DNA from: Mycolicibacterium iranicum
Lineage (GTDB): Bacteria; Actinomycetota; Actinomycetes; Mycobacteriales; Mycobacteriaceae
Length of the DNA: 64,000 bases
Direction: 5' to 3'
Assembly: GCF_001650495.1 (NCBI RefSeq)
Contig: NZ_LWCS01000023.1
Span: forward strand, 1-64,000
Shown here piece by piece: positions 1 through 8,890 of this stretch. Every line of letters begins with the position of its first letter. Positions within the stretch are counted from its first letter, which is position 1. Made by a program: the position numbers and the translations under genes. The notes under the pieces were generated by a model that made no database searches, was not told the origin of the DNA, and saw only the letters and a program-made list of their open reading frames with translations.

Positions 1-168
1 GGTAAGGGTGGCGCGGGGGGATCCGGCGGCCCCGCCGGAAAGGGCGGGCAAGCCGGCTCAGTCGGCGTTTTCGGTGGGCGTGGCAACGCCGGAAACGACG
101 GTAATGTCGGCAGCGGCGGTCAGGACGGCTCGGACGGTGCCGCCGGGAAGGCCGGATCCGACGGTTGA
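1..168 (+). CDS. C-terminal end of a glycine-rich PGRS/collagen-like protein (5' truncated)
   Basis: Frame 1 is open from the window edge to a TGA at 166-168. It encodes about 55 residues rich in glycine, with scattered Ala, Ser, Asp, Lys and Asn, in irregular Gly-Gly-X and Gly-X-Gly patterns. Mycobacterial PE_PGRS and other surface glycine-rich proteins end this way. The Lys/Asp content is higher than in classical PGRS tracts, so a collagen-like or other glycine-rich protein is equally possible. The N-terminal domain that would decide the family lies outside the window. It converges on the minus-strand gene that ends at 199. Confidence 0.6.
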   Translation, partial: GKGGAGGSGGPAGKGGQAGSVGVFGGRGNAGNDGNVGSGGQDGSDGAAGKAGSDG

Positions 169-198
169 GGATCCGACATCGGACTTGGCGAGTGACGC

Positions 199-861
199 TC
201 AGGAAATGAGCGACCCCAGCGCGGCATCGATCGCGCTGTCACCCGAGATGACGTCGAACGTCGTGCCCGCGGTCTGCGGTGCATCCAGCACCGCGACCAG
301 CACGGCCGCGACGTCGGCCCGGGGGATGCTGCCGCGGCCGGTGTGTTCGGCGATCGTCACTCTGCCTGTGGCGTCGTCGTCGGTCAGCTGACCTGGCCGC
401 ACGATCGTCGCGAGAAGCTCGGTACGCGAACGGATCACGTCGTCTGCGGCGCCTTTGGCGCGTAAATAGGTGGTGAAGACGTCTTCGTCCTCGTCGACGG
501 GAATGTCGGCGTCGGCTCCCATCGCCGAGACCATCACATAGCGCTGCACCCCGGCCGCCTCGGCGGCGTCGGCGAGCAGGATTGCGGCGTCGCGGTCGAC
601 GGTCTCCTTGCGGGCGGCGCCGCTGCCCGGGCCGGCTCCCGCGGCGAAGATGACCGCATCGGCTCCCCGCAGATGGGTCGATACGACGCCGTTGGTGGTG
701 TTCTCCAGGTCGACGACGATCGGCTCCGCGCCGGCGACACGCACCTCGTCGGCGTGGTCGGGGTTGCGGATCAGACCCGCCACCGAGTCGCCGCGGGCCG
801 AGAGCAGCCGTTCGGTGATCAGTGCGATCTTGCCGTGCCCTCCGGCGATGACGACGCGCAT
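199..861 (-). CDS. NAD(P)-binding (atypical SDR / NmrA-like) protein
   Basis: This 220-residue protein starts with a Rossmann nucleotide-binding loop near residues 6-13 (GGHGKIA, the GxxGxxA form of atypical SDRs). It has the downstream VVDLEN and DAVIFAAGAG strands and an RYVMVSAMGA segment near the middle, as in NAD(P)H-binding NmrA/YwnB-like proteins. It lacks the classical YxxxK pair, so an enzymatic or a redox-sensing role are both possible. It is the last gene of the long minus-strand run and starts 5 bases after the stop of the ERG2-like gene. An ATG at 861 was chosen because the reading frame upstream overlaps that gene. Confidence 0.85.
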   Translation of the reverse strand: MRVVIAGGHGKIALITERLLSARGDSVAGLIRNPDHADEVRVAGAEPIVVDLENTTNGVVSTHLRGADAVIFAAGAGPGSGAARKETVDRDAAILLADAAEAAGVQRYVMVSAMGADADIPVDEDEDVFTTYLRAKGAADDVIRSRTELLATIVRPGQLTDDDATGRVTIAEHTGRGSIPRADVAAVLVAVLDAPQTAGTTFDVISGDSAIDAALGSLIS

Positions 862-866
862 GCGGC

Positions 867-1430
867 CTACTTTCTTCGGCGCCGCATCAGCTTCGCGAAC
901 TCCACTGTCGAACGGCGCACCGATTCGAATTCGAGCGACACCAACAATGTATCCACCATCGCGAACGGGAGTGTAGTGGCGACCGCGCCGCGTCCGTATT
1001 CGAGGTGCCACGACCCGGGGTGGATGGTCAACCCGCGGGCGTGGCCGCGCTCCAGGCAGGTGCGCTCGCCGGGGCGCAGCGGCGGCAGCGCCTCGGTGTC
1101 GTCGGACTCCAGGTCGTAGGAGTCGATCTGCCCGGCAAGAAGGAACTTGTAAATGTCGACATGCTTGTATCGGCCGGAGAAACCCTGTGTGCCGGTGGGT
1201 GATCCGAAGATGACGACGTATTCGCGGGGACTGAAGTAGAGGAACTGGACCTTGCCGAGGACACCCCCGGCCTTGCTGCCGACCCAGCGGCCGGGTGCGG
1301 CGCTGATCAGGTTGGGGTATTGCGCGGCGAGCAGTTCGACGGTCTGGGGAATCAGCAGGTCGTCCACCGGCAGGCCGACCACCTGCTTGGCCACACCGTG
1401 AAGCACGTCGGGGTCGATCCTGTATTTCAT
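867..1430 (-). CDS. ERG2 / sigma-1-receptor-family protein
   Basis: This 187-residue protein resembles the eukaryotic sterol C8 isomerase ERG2 and the sigma-1 receptor. Residues 67-88 follow the sigma-1 pattern SxxEYVxxFGxxxGxxGxSGRY. Residues 141-161 follow WxxEYGRGxxxxTLxFAxxDT and include Glu144, the counterpart of the ligand-binding Glu172 of sigma-1. The N-terminal membrane helix of the eukaryotic proteins is absent. ERG2 shifts a sterol ring double bond and sigma-1 binds hydrophobic amines. A role in isomerising or binding a sterol- or terpenoid-like molecule made or used by the three neighbouring P450s is an inference. The ATG at 1430 overlaps the upstream P450 stop (ATGA), which indicates translational coupling. 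Confidence 0.85.
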   Translation of the reverse strand: MKYRIDPDVLHGVAKQVVGLPVDDLLIPQTVELLAAQYPNLISAAPGRWVGSKAGGVLGKVQFLYFSPREYVVIFGSPTGTQGFSGRYKHVDIYKFLLAGQIDSYDLESDDTEALPPLRPGERTCLERGHARGLTIHPGSWHLEYGRGAVATTLPFAMVDTLLVSLEFESVRRSTVEFAKLMRRRRK

Positions 1431-2656
1431 CGGTCGAACTCCAGGGGCAGGCTGGTGGGGCCACTGAGGCCGAGCAGCGGCTTCCACGGCACGGGACCCG
1501 CTGCCCGCGCGTGGGGCAAGCGTACCGACAGGATCTTCAGCGCTTCGGCGAGTTCGAGGCGTGCCAGGTTGGCCCCGAGGCAGTAGTGCACGCCGCCGCC
1601 GAAGGTCAGGATGGGCGGAGGGTCGCCCCTGGAGATGTCGAAGCGGGTCGGGTCGGCGTACACCGTGGCGTCCCGGTTGGCCGCATACGTGTTGACGACG
1701 ATGAATGTTCCTGCGGGAAAGAGGTATTCGCCGATCTCGACGTCTGCGGTGGCGCTGCGTACGGTGCTGCACATCGAGGGGGAGTGCCGCATCGTCTCCT
1801 CGACGGCGCACATTGCCAGTTCCGGGTGTTCACGCAGCACGGCCCACTGCTCGGGATGGTCGCACAGCACCTGCATCGATGCGGCGAGCTGGCTGCGGGT
1901 GGTGTCGGTGCCGGCCACCAGGACCGAGAACGCCAGCATGCGCAGCTCACCGGCGTCGAGACGGTCACTGCCGTCCTCGATCCGGATCAGATCGGACAGC
2001 AGGTCGTCGGTCAGGTTCTGCCGCCGGGCCTCGATCATGCCGTCGATGTAGTCGTCGAACTCGCCCCACGCCTCCAGCACGATCGGCTCTTCCTCGGCGA
2101 GATCGCAGTCGAAGCTCACGATTTTGAAGATGTCCTCCGCCCACCGCGAGAACTGCTGCCAGTCCTCGCGTGGGGCGCCGAGGAGCGCGCAGATGATCGG
2201 GATCGGGTACGGCCTTGCGACATCATCGACGAACTCGCAGCGGCCCGCGTCCTGGACCGCATCGAGGAGCTCGTTGACCACCGTATGGATCGCGTCGTGC
2301 ATGCGTGCCGTCGCACGAGGGGTGAAAGCCCGGGACACCAGGCTGCGCAGTCGCCGGTGCTCAGCGCCCTCCATGTTCAAGATGCTGTGAGTCACCCTGT
2401 CCCACAACGGTCCTGACGTGATGCCGTGCGCCGACAGATGGATGCCGGGCGGAATCACGAACCTCGGGTCGCGCAGAACGGTGCGCGCCATCCCGTAGGA
2501 CAGCACCTCGGGTCCGATCGGTCCGAGGGCCACGGGAGCGGCTTGCTGCGCCGCGTGGAACTGCGGGTAGATCTCCTGTGGGGTGTCGGTGAAGCCGTAG
2601 TCCAGGGTCGGCAGCCCGGCGTCGAACACGCTGGGTTTGGCAGTGAGGGCGGTCAC
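1427..2656 (-). CDS. Cytochrome P450 (first of three in the operon)
   Basis: This 409-residue soluble class I P450 has all family landmarks. The I-helix oxygen-activation motif is AGTDTT, the K-helix ExxR is in EETMR, and the heme-thiolate loop is FGGGVHYCLG with Cys near residue 359. It would monooxygenate a hydrophobic substrate using electrons from a ferredoxin and ferredoxin reductase. No ferredoxin gene lies beside it. The start is the GTG at 2656, which overlaps the TGA of the upstream P450 (GTGA). Extending upstream would run into that gene. Its stop overlaps the ERG2-like start. The substrate is unknown. Confidence 0.93.
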   Translation of the reverse strand: MTALTAKPSVFDAGLPTLDYGFTDTPQEIYPQFHAAQQAAPVALGPIGPEVLSYGMARTVLRDPRFVIPPGIHLSAHGITSGPLWDRVTHSILNMEGAEHRRLRSLVSRAFTPRATARMHDAIHTVVNELLDAVQDAGRCEFVDDVARPYPIPIICALLGAPREDWQQFSRWAEDIFKIVSFDCDLAEEEPIVLEAWGEFDDYIDGMIEARRQNLTDDLLSDLIRIEDGSDRLDAGELRMLAFSVLVAGTDTTRSQLAASMQVLCDHPEQWAVLREHPELAMCAVEETMRHSPSMCSTVRSATADVEIGEYLFPAGTFIVVNTYAANRDATVYADPTRFDISRGDPPPILTFGGGVHYCLGANLARLELAEALKILSVRLPHARAAGPVPWKPLLGLSGPTSLPLEFDR

Positions 2657-3819
2657 GGTGCCGTCCTCGTCAGGATCAGCGGGAGCGTCGGTAGCGTGCA
2701 CGTCGCCGACGGCCAGGTGATTTCGGGGACGTAGCCCGGCGCAAGCTCGAATTCGGGGATGCGGGCCAGCCACTCGGTGACGACGAGTTTGAGTTCCATC
2801 CGTGCCAGATGTGCACCGAGACAGCGGTGCGGGCCGCCGCCGAAACCCCAGTGCTTGTGTAGCTTTCCGTCGAGCACGAAGTCGTCGCCGGAGTGATCGT
2901 CGGTACCGTCGCGGTTGATCGCGCCGATGCAGAGTCGTACCTCCGCACCTTGAGGCAGTTCGACACCGGCGACGGTGACGGGGCGTGTGGTGACGCGGCC
3001 GACGATCGGTGCCGCGGGTTCGAGCCGAATCATCTCCTCGACGAAACCGGCCACGCCGTGAAGATTCTCGATCAGCGCTGCCCGTAGCCGAGGCCTGCGG
3101 GCGAGCTCGAGCATCGTCGCGCCGATGCTGGACGTGACGGTGTCGAGACCGGCCAGGACGAAGACGAGGGACAGCCCGACGGCCTCGTTGTCGGTCAGCG
3201 GCTCGTCGCTGTGGAGCAGCTGCGACAGGACGCCTTCTCGCGGCTGATCACGTTGCTGTGCAACGGCTTCGGTCAGATAGGTGTACAGCTCCACCGCAGG
3301 GGTGAGGTCAACGCTTGACGGGTCGGTGGTCAGGCTGAAGGCGATGATCGCGTCCTTCCACGCGATGAGCCGTTTACGGTCCTCGACGGGAAGCCCGAAC
3401 AGTGTCAGGAACACCTGGGACGGATAGGGGGTGGCCAGCTCGGCCATCACCTCGCAGGTGTCGTGCGAGGCGATCTCCTCGATGATGTCTATGGCCTGGC
3501 CCTGCAACGACGGCAGCAGGGCGCCCAACGTCTGCGGACTGAAGAAGGGATGCAGGATGTGCCGGTACCTGGTGTGTTCCGGCGGATCGAATCCCAACGG
3601 CACCAACGGCACCGGACTGATCATGTCGTCGTAGGCGATCTGGGACGAGAAGACCTCCGGATTGCGCAGTGCGGCGAGGACATCCTCGCGGCGGGTGAGG
3701 TAGTACCAGCCGTCGCCGTAGAGGACGGGGCCCATGTCGCGCAACGTCGCCCACCCCGCACCGCGGTCGGCGGCCATGGGCAGGTCGCTGTACAGAACCT
3801 GGGGCAGCGTGCTGGTCAT
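2653..3819 (-). CDS. Cytochrome P450 (second of three)
   Basis: This 388-residue P450 has an I-helix AGLDTV motif, an ExxR in EEMIR, and the heme loop FGGGPHRCLG with the ligand Cys near residue 333. It is slightly shorter than the usual 400-410 residues because the N-terminus is compact. ATG 3819 overlaps the stop of the upstream VOC gene (ATGA), and the 3' end overlaps the next P450 start (GTGA), so three consecutive genes are translationally coupled. It is clearly divergent from its two P450 neighbours, which argues for successive oxidation steps and not recent duplication. The substrate is not predictable. Confidence 0.93.
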   Translation of the reverse strand: MTSTLPQVLYSDLPMAADRGAGWATLRDMGPVLYGDGWYYLTRREDVLAALRNPEVFSSQIAYDDMISPVPLVPLGFDPPEHTRYRHILHPFFSPQTLGALLPSLQGQAIDIIEEIASHDTCEVMAELATPYPSQVFLTLFGLPVEDRKRLIAWKDAIIAFSLTTDPSSVDLTPAVELYTYLTEAVAQQRDQPREGVLSQLLHSDEPLTDNEAVGLSLVFVLAGLDTVTSSIGATMLELARRPRLRAALIENLHGVAGFVEEMIRLEPAAPIVGRVTTRPVTVAGVELPQGAEVRLCIGAINRDGTDDHSGDDFVLDGKLHKHWGFGGGPHRCLGAHLARMELKLVVTEWLARIPEFELAPGYVPEITWPSATCTLPTLPLILTRTAP

Positions 3820-4250
3820 GAGATGTCGGTGGAAAGCAGGGTCAGCGGCAGGCTCAGCACCGACAGGTCGATCTCGTCGAGGTACGAGCCGTCGCCGGAG
3901 AAGCTCTGCCGGAATCTCGTGGACGACCCGTACCGGTCGGTCACCGCTTCGGCTGCCGCGGCGTCCGGAACCTGGACCACCACGGTGTAGATGCCGTCGC
4001 CGTGCCGACCGAGGAAGTCGATCACCGACGCGGCGACCGTGGCGGTGGAGCCGGGCACCGGGCTGATCAGTTCGATTCCGCGGTCCCAGTCCAATTGGAC
4101 GTGGACCCCGAGCTCGGTGAGTTCGGCGGCGTTGAAGGAGAATCCGAGATCGGTGAACATTTGCATCATCTCGGCCTGCCGCTCGTGCGCGACGGCGAAG
4201 ACGACGTGGTGGAGCTTCGATTGGCTGCTTCTTCTCGGCTCGGTGTTCAT
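3816..4250 (-). CDS. VOC-superfamily (glyoxalase/dioxygenase-fold) protein
   Basis: This 144-residue protein has the paired beta-alpha-beta-beta-beta pattern of a vicinal oxygen chelate protein. Near residue 15 is HHVVFAV, the typical first strand with its metal-ligand position. Further on are VHVQLDW and GIELISPV, with a Glu at the usual ligand site, and then a second module carrying HGDGIYTVVVQV. Members may be isomerases, dioxygenases, epimerases or binding proteins. ATG 4250 overlaps the preceding stop (ATGA), and the gene's own stop overlaps the downstream P450 start. Its place between a dehydrogenase and P450s suggests a small-molecule step in the same pathway. Confidence 0.75.
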   Translation of the reverse strand: MNTEPRRSSQSKLHHVVFAVAHERQAEMMQMFTDLGFSFNAAELTELGVHVQLDWDRGIELISPVPGSTATVAASVIDFLGRHGDGIYTVVVQVPDAAAAEAVTDRYGSSTRFRQSFSGDGSYLDEIDLSVLSLPLTLLSTDIS

Positions 4251-5305
4251 GGGCGCACCAGCCCGCGCGGCCGGACGAGGCCGAGGTCGAGATGGTTGAG
4301 CCAGCCCGGCGGTGCCTCGCACACGTCGGGGATGGCGTTGATCGCCCCCATGGCGGTCCAATCGTAGCCAGGGTGAGCCATGGTCCCATCGGGTTGCCGG
4401 ACGCCCTTGAGCGTCAGCTCGGTCGGCGGATCGCCTTCGATGACGATTTCGTAGCGCGTTTCGCCCCAGTCCCACGGCGGGTCGAGACGATCGGGCGCCG
4501 CGGTCAGATACACGGCGTGGAAGACGATCAGCGGTTTGCCGCCCACCCATGCAGTCCACTCGTGGCGCTGCGCGGCGACGGTGCCCGCAGGGATGGTTCC
4601 CTCGTCGTGCGCGATGTCGTCGACGGCGGTCGCGACGCCCACCTCGGCGGCGGTCACCTCGTCGATGGTGACGCCGAGGCCGTCGGCGATCATGTGCATC
4701 GACTGGGCGAAGAACGGTAGACCGAGGCCGAGAATCGTTGGCTCGGAGAGGAACTTGCCCTTGTCTTTGCCGAATCCCATCCAGTCGATGTGATCCAGTG
4801 GCGCATCCTTGAGAACGTCGACCACCTCGTACACGTGGATGGTGTCGATGCGATTCATGACGCGCGCCAGTGTGAGGGGCAGGATGTCACCCGCGTATCC
4901 GGGGTGGATTCCACCGCCGTGGAACGACGCACCGCCCTCGTCGCAGGCTGCCCGGATCAGGTCGGCGGGCTCGCGGAAATCGGGCGACGGATGGAAAAAG
5001 CCTGCCGTGGTCACGACGTTCTTGCCCGACCGCAGCAGCCGGCAGACGGTGTCGACGTCCATGATGATCGGCGTGTAGAAGACGCAGTCGGCCTCGAGTG
5101 CGACCATGGCGTCGATGTCGTCGGTCGCGGTGACTCCGATCGAAGCGACACCGGCGATCTCGCCCGCATCCCTGCCCACTTTGTCCTTGCTGTGCACCAG
5201 AACCCCGACCAGGTCGTATATCGGGTTGTCGGCGAAATGCCGCACACCGACCTGCCCGACGTCGCCCGTCATCCACTGGATCACCCGATATTGTTTGTCT
5301 GCCAT
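4247..5305 (-). CDS. DAPDH-like NAD(P)-dependent dehydrogenase
   Basis: This 352-residue protein has an N-terminal Rossmann domain (YRVIQWMTGDVG near residue 6) and the dihydrodipicolinate-reductase/DAPDH-type C-terminal domain. The signatures NVVTTAGFFHP, GGGIHPGYAGD and a C-terminal NAIPDVCEAPPG segment recur in its two paralogues in this window (5315-6367 and 13763-14836). Characterised relatives such as 2,4-diaminopentanoate dehydrogenase act on amines. Mycobacteria carry many uncharacterised copies, so the reaction here is unknown. It lies 9 bases downstream of its paralogue and overlaps the VOC start by 4 bases. Confidence 0.85.
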   Translation of the reverse strand: MADKQYRVIQWMTGDVGQVGVRHFADNPIYDLVGVLVHSKDKVGRDAGEIAGVASIGVTATDDIDAMVALEADCVFYTPIIMDVDTVCRLLRSGKNVVTTAGFFHPSPDFREPADLIRAACDEGGASFHGGGIHPGYAGDILPLTLARVMNRIDTIHVYEVVDVLKDAPLDHIDWMGFGKDKGKFLSEPTILGLGLPFFAQSMHMIADGLGVTIDEVTAAEVGVATAVDDIAHDEGTIPAGTVAAQRHEWTAWVGGKPLIVFHAVYLTAAPDRLDPPWDWGETRYEIVIEGDPPTELTLKGVRQPDGTMAHPGYDWTAMGAINAIPDVCEAPPGWLNHLDLGLVRPRGLVRP

Positions 5306-5314
5306 GACATTCCT

Positions 5315-6367
5315 TCAGCTTGTGGCCAGAACGCCGCGGGGGAGAAGCAGCGGTAGGTCGATGTAGGTGGCGATGCCCGCGGGTGCGGCGACCACGGCGG
5401 GGATCGCGGTGATGGCGGGCATGGCTGTGATGGTGAGCCCGAGCATGATGTAGTCGTCCAGTGTTTCGCCGATGAAGTCCGGCGGCGGTTCGAAGCTCAG
5501 GGTGCTGCGGATCGTCGGTCTGCCCTCGACGGTGATGGTGTACCCGAATGTCGTCGTCCATTCGGGTTGTCGTGTCTGGCCTTTGGTCCAGATGCCGCGG
5601 ACCTCGACGACGTTGCGTCCGTTCACGATGCCTGTCCACCGCACGTCGATACCGGCGACACAGCCCGCGGCGATGGTCCAGTCGCCGGGCAGCTGCAGGT
5701 CTTCGGTGGTCTGAGCGTAACTGGCTTCGCACCGGATCTCGTCGAGGTGCGCTCCCAGTGCATCGGCGACGAGCCCGACGGCCTCGCCGAAGATGCCGGA
5801 CCCATTCTCGGTGACGGCGGCCAAATGGGGATGGTCGATGGGATAGCCGAAGCCCATGGGGATTTCGGTGTCCGGGGAGTTGTAGATGGTGGTGTCGAAG
5901 GACTCAACGATGGATATCCGGTCGATGCGGTCGGAGATGCCGGCGGTGACGATGGCGAACAGTTGGATGAAGCCGGGGTTGATGCCGCTACCGAAGATGG
6001 TCGAGCCGCCCTGCTCACATGCCTCCATGATGCGGTTCCTGCCGTCACCGAGGGAATGGCCGGTGATGAACTCGGAGGTGGTGACGACGTTGATGCCGGC
6101 ACCGAGGATACGGGCCACGGTGTCCACATCGGCGAACATCGGGTTGTAGACGATGCAATCCGGCTTCAGCGCCAGTAGCGCATCGACGTTGTCGGTGGTG
6201 GTGACTCCCACCGGGTCGATGCCACAGAGCTCGCCGACATCTCTGCCGACCTTGTCGGGGGACCACGCGAAGCAGCCGACGAGCTCCAGGTCGGTGTTGG
6301 CGACGATCGCATGGACCGACTTGCGGCCCACATTGCCCGTCGTCCACTGCACGACCCGGTAGGTCAC
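5315..6367 (-). CDS. DAPDH-like NAD(P)-dependent dehydrogenase (second copy)
   Basis: This 350-residue paralogue of the adjacent downstream gene starts at GTG 6367, which overlaps the stop of the third P450 (GTGA). The Rossmann motif YRVVQWTTGNVGRKS is at the N-terminus. NVVTTSEFITG and GSGINPGFIQ occupy the same positions as in the neighbour, and the C-terminus carries the conserved ITAIPAVVAAPAG segment. Divergence between the two is substantial, so they probably act on different intermediates or form a heteromer and are not a recent tandem duplication. The exact substrate cannot be inferred. Confidence 0.85.
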   Translation of the reverse strand: MTYRVVQWTTGNVGRKSVHAIVANTDLELVGCFAWSPDKVGRDVGELCGIDPVGVTTTDNVDALLALKPDCIVYNPMFADVDTVARILGAGINVVTTSEFITGHSLGDGRNRIMEACEQGGSTIFGSGINPGFIQLFAIVTAGISDRIDRISIVESFDTTIYNSPDTEIPMGFGYPIDHPHLAAVTENGSGIFGEAVGLVADALGAHLDEIRCEASYAQTTEDLQLPGDWTIAAGCVAGIDVRWTGIVNGRNVVEVRGIWTKGQTRQPEWTTTFGYTITVEGRPTIRSTLSFEPPPDFIGETLDDYIMLGLTITAMPAITAIPAVVAAPAGIATYIDLPLLLPRGVLATS

Positions 6368-7584
6368 GCCCCGGACCTCTTCCCTGGTGTGAAGACCACA
6401 GGGACCGAACGAAACCCACGTGTGACGGAATTGCCGTGGAAGCGCGCGACCTGGTCGCCGGCGAGAGTGAAGTCCGGCATCCTGGACAGCACCCGTTCGA
6501 GGCCGACCTGGAACTCGAGCCGCGCGAGGTTCGATCCGAGACACCTGTGCACACCGGCGCCGAAGCCGAGGTGGCGGTTCTCCCTGCGGTCGAGGATGCA
6601 CCGGCCGGCATCGGGGAACTGGTGTTCGTCACGGTTGGCCGCGGCGTAGTTGACGATGACCGACTCGCCGGGCGTGAACGTGCAACCGCTGAGTTCGACC
6701 TCCTCGGCCACTGTCCGGGGGATGCCGTGAATGGACCCGGCGAACCGGATGAACTCCTCGACCGCGCGCGCGAGAAGTTCGGGGTCGTCGATCAGGCGGT
6801 CCCGCTCGGCCGCGTCGGTGGCCAGATAGTGATAGGCGAACGACATTGCACTCGCGGTGGTCTCGAGCCCGGCCTGAACCAGGAGCATGGCATTGGACAC
6901 GACATCGCCGAACGACAGCTTCTCGCCGTCGATCTCGGCGGACAGGAGGACATCGATCATGTCGTCGCGCGGAGGTTGCTCCTTACGGTGGGTGATGGCC
7001 TCGTGTAGGTGCTGGTACAGACCACCCCACGCGGCCATCCTGGCCTCCTCGGTTTCGCCGTTGAGCGCGGTGTCGGTCAGTTCGACGCACAGCGGGACAT
7101 CGTCGACGGGCATGCCGAGCAGGTACTTGAAGAAGACGATGCCGGGTTGACGCCAGGCGATCTGGGCAAGGTCGCCGGAACCCTTCTCGATGCAATCGTC
7201 GATCAGGCGGTCGGTTTCGTCGCCGATCTGGGGGCGCAGAGCCTTCATCCTGGCCGGAGAGAAGTACGGGTTCAGGACCTTGCGGAACTTCTGCTGTCGC
7301 GGCGGGTCCATGGTGATCACCAGGTCACCGGCGAGCTGCTCGGCGCCCTCCGGCGTCGGATTGCTGGAGAAATGCTCCCAGTCCTGAAGGATCTTCACGC
7401 ATTCGTCGTAGCGGACGGCGACCCACGCGCCGGTCGGCGTCGCGCTCAGAAACGGTTTGTCGGTCCGCGTGAACGGGGATTTCTCGCGCATCACCGAATA
7501 GACGTCGTAGAGGAAGTCGTTGTCATTGAAATCTTCGTGACGAAGATCCCAGTTCTCGGCGTGCTGTTCCGGTGTTCGCGTCAC
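6364..7584 (-). CDS. Cytochrome P450 (third of three)
   Basis: This 406-residue P450 has an I-helix AGLETT, an ExxR in EEFIR and a heme loop [10 protein letters not shown] with Cys near residue 348. GTG 7584 overlaps the stop of the membrane-anchored protein upstream (GTGA), which ties the P450s to the NorQD/membrane genes. This is important for interpretation, because the coupling implies the membrane proteins and the P450 are made together. It is closer in style to bacterial terpene/sterol P450s than to fatty-acid hydroxylases, but this is an impression only and no subfamily is assigned. Confidence 0.93.
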   Translation of the reverse strand: MTRTPEQHAENWDLRHEDFNDNDFLYDVYSVMREKSPFTRTDKPFLSATPTGAWVAVRYDECVKILQDWEHFSSNPTPEGAEQLAGDLVITMDPPRQQKFRKVLNPYFSPARMKALRPQIGDETDRLIDDCIEKGSGDLAQIAWRQPGIVFFKYLLGMPVDDVPLCVELTDTALNGETEEARMAAWGGLYQHLHEAITHRKEQPPRDDMIDVLLSAEIDGEKLSFGDVVSNAMLLVQAGLETTASAMSFAYHYLATDAAERDRLIDDPELLARAVEEFIRFAGSIHGIPRTVAEEVELSGCTFTPGESVIVNYAAANRDEHQFPDAGRCILDRRENRHLGFGAGVHRCLGSNLARLEFQVGLERVLSRMPDFTLAGDQVARFHGNSVTRGFRSVPVVFTPGKRSGA

Positions 7585-8003
7585 GGTGAATCTCCGTACT
7601 GCTCAGCGGCTTCCCGTGCCTCCCTGGCCTCATGGATGCGCACGAGTTCCCGGAACCCGATCCGGTTGTACTGGGGCACCGGCTGGATGCCCCACTGGTC
7701 CTGTGCGGTGTCCTTGCCCTCGGCGCCCTCCGGCGGGCCGAGTGCCGGGTACGGCACCTGGCATTCCAGCTCGTCGTCGGAATACCGGACCTTGAGCAAC
7801 TCGCTGCAGATCTCGGTCAGGCTCAATGTGGGGTAGCCGTAGTACACCGCCATGAACGGCAGCGTGAAGGCACCCTCGATGACGAGCGCAACCAAGCACA
7901 CGAGTACCGCACGCTTGATCCACTTGTGCATGCGGGCGTAATACGGCGTGGTGCCGGGGGGAAGATCCTCAGCCTTCTCTTCAGTGGTCTCTGGCGCAGT
8001 CAC
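7581..8003 (-). CDS. Single-pass membrane-anchored protein of the NorQD locus (unknown family)
   Basis: The protein has 140 residues. After a polar N-terminus of about 28 residues there is one hydrophobic segment (about 30-55, [19 protein letters not shown]). A soluble C-terminal domain follows, with two cysteines (EICSELL and ELECQVPY), a Pro-rich turn and a charged helical tail. The cysteines could form a disulfide if the domain is outside the membrane. I do not recognise the family. The start is GTG 8003, preceded by a good AAGGAG ribosome site 7-8 bases upstream. It lies 20 bases after the integral membrane gene and overlaps the P450 start, so it probably belongs to the membrane complex. 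Confidence 0.8.
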   Translation of the reverse strand: MTAPETTEEKAEDLPPGTTPYYARMHKWIKRAVLVCLVALVIEGAFTLPFMAVYYGYPTLSLTEICSELLKVRYSDDELECQVPYPALGPPEGAEGKDTAQDQWGIQPVPQYNRIGFRELVRIHEAREAREAAEQYGDSP

Positions 8004-8023
8004 AATAGCTCCTTCAGGCTTGG

Positions 8024-8749
8024 TCAGTCGGTGAAGATCTCGCGGTTGACGGTGTGCAGGTAGGGAATTGCAAGAAAGGGGGTGATGTAGAAGATGTCGT
8101 AGAGCCACCATCCGATGACGGGGAACACCGTTCCGGCGTAGCGCACATCGGCGTACATCGTCATGTTGAACACGTAGAGACACCAGATGAGGACCCCCAT
8201 CCAGCAGGTGATGATCATCCACTGGTGGCCCCAGCGCTTCATCTGCAGGAAGCCGATCGCGGCAGCACACCGCATCGCGAAGACGGTGAGGATCATGCCG
8301 AACACCATCGACTTCTCGCCAGGTCCTGCGGCGCCGCCGATCCAGGCCTCGTTGTAATGCCAGAAGTATCCGGCGTCGAACATCGCTCCCCAGCCGACCA
8401 TCAGTACACGGTTGATGAGTGTGTGATTGGCGACCAGGTCGAGAGCCCAGCCGAGGCTGTTGAGCATGCCGTCGATCAGCGTGAGATAGCCGATCAGCGT
8501 GACGATCATGGGGCGCACGGACAGTCCGGCCCGAAGCGCCTGCCGCTGCAGGAACACGCCGCGCAGAAAGATCGGTAGACCGATAATGCCGGGCGCCCAC
8601 ATACCCATGAGTGCGGCGCCCGCGATCATCCACTTGTCCGCGCGACGCTGAGCTGCGCGCGATTCGCCGTGGTGCTCGTCGAGATTGACCGAACCTGACG
8701 GAACGCTGGCCGTGATGCCCGACTTCTGCTTCAGCAGAGGAAAATTCAC
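8024..8749 (-). CDS. Multi-pass membrane protein with conserved histidines (copy 1)
   Basis: This protein of about 241 residues has five to six hydrophobic segments and several conserved histidines next to membrane segments (ANHT, WHYNE, WGHQW, PYLH). The second copy at 12022-12753 keeps all of these, along with near-identical blocks such as [16 protein letters not shown] and [16 protein letters not shown]. Histidines at membrane interfaces next to NorQD genes suggest a metal site, but that is inference. Similarity to AveC-like spirocyclases was considered and not established. Start GTG 8749 gives a GTGA overlap with the upstream peptide. GTG 8761 or 8758 are alternatives. The function is unknown. 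Confidence 0.85.
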   Translation of the reverse strand: MNFPLLKQKSGITASVPSGSVNLDEHHGESRAAQRRADKWMIAGAALMGMWAPGIIGLPIFLRGVFLQRQALRAGLSVRPMIVTLIGYLTLIDGMLNSLGWALDLVANHTLINRVLMVGWGAMFDAGYFWHYNEAWIGGAAGPGEKSMVFGMILTVFAMRCAAAIGFLQMKRWGHQWMIITCWMGVLIWCLYVFNMTMYADVRYAGTVFPVIGWWLYDIFYITPFLAIPYLHTVNREIFTD

Positions 8750-8877
8750 AGCTCCCACCACCCCCGGGCGAAGGACATGTAGAGCTGGATTCCGAACATC
8801 GTCAGCAGGTATCCGTAGATGACGATCTGCAGGATGATGAGCGCCTTCTTGCGCTTGCGTTCCTTCTGGTCGACCAT
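8746..8877 (-). CDS. 43-residue single-pass membrane peptide
   Basis: This small gene encodes a basic N-terminus (DQKERKRKK) followed by one transmembrane helix ([20 protein letters not shown]) and a short tail ending in GWWEL. ATG 8877 has an AAGGAA ribosome site about 7 bases upstream. Its stop overlaps the start of the membrane protein, and it follows the NorQ-like gene by 13 bases. Small one-helix subunits of this kind accompany many membrane oxidoreductases and stabilise the large subunit. Such a role is an inference from its position. It belongs to no family that I recognise. Confidence 0.8.
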   Translation of the reverse strand: MVDQKERKRKKALIILQIVIYGYLLTMFGIQLYMSFARGWWEL

Positions 8878-8890
8878 GCTTGGTTCCTTC

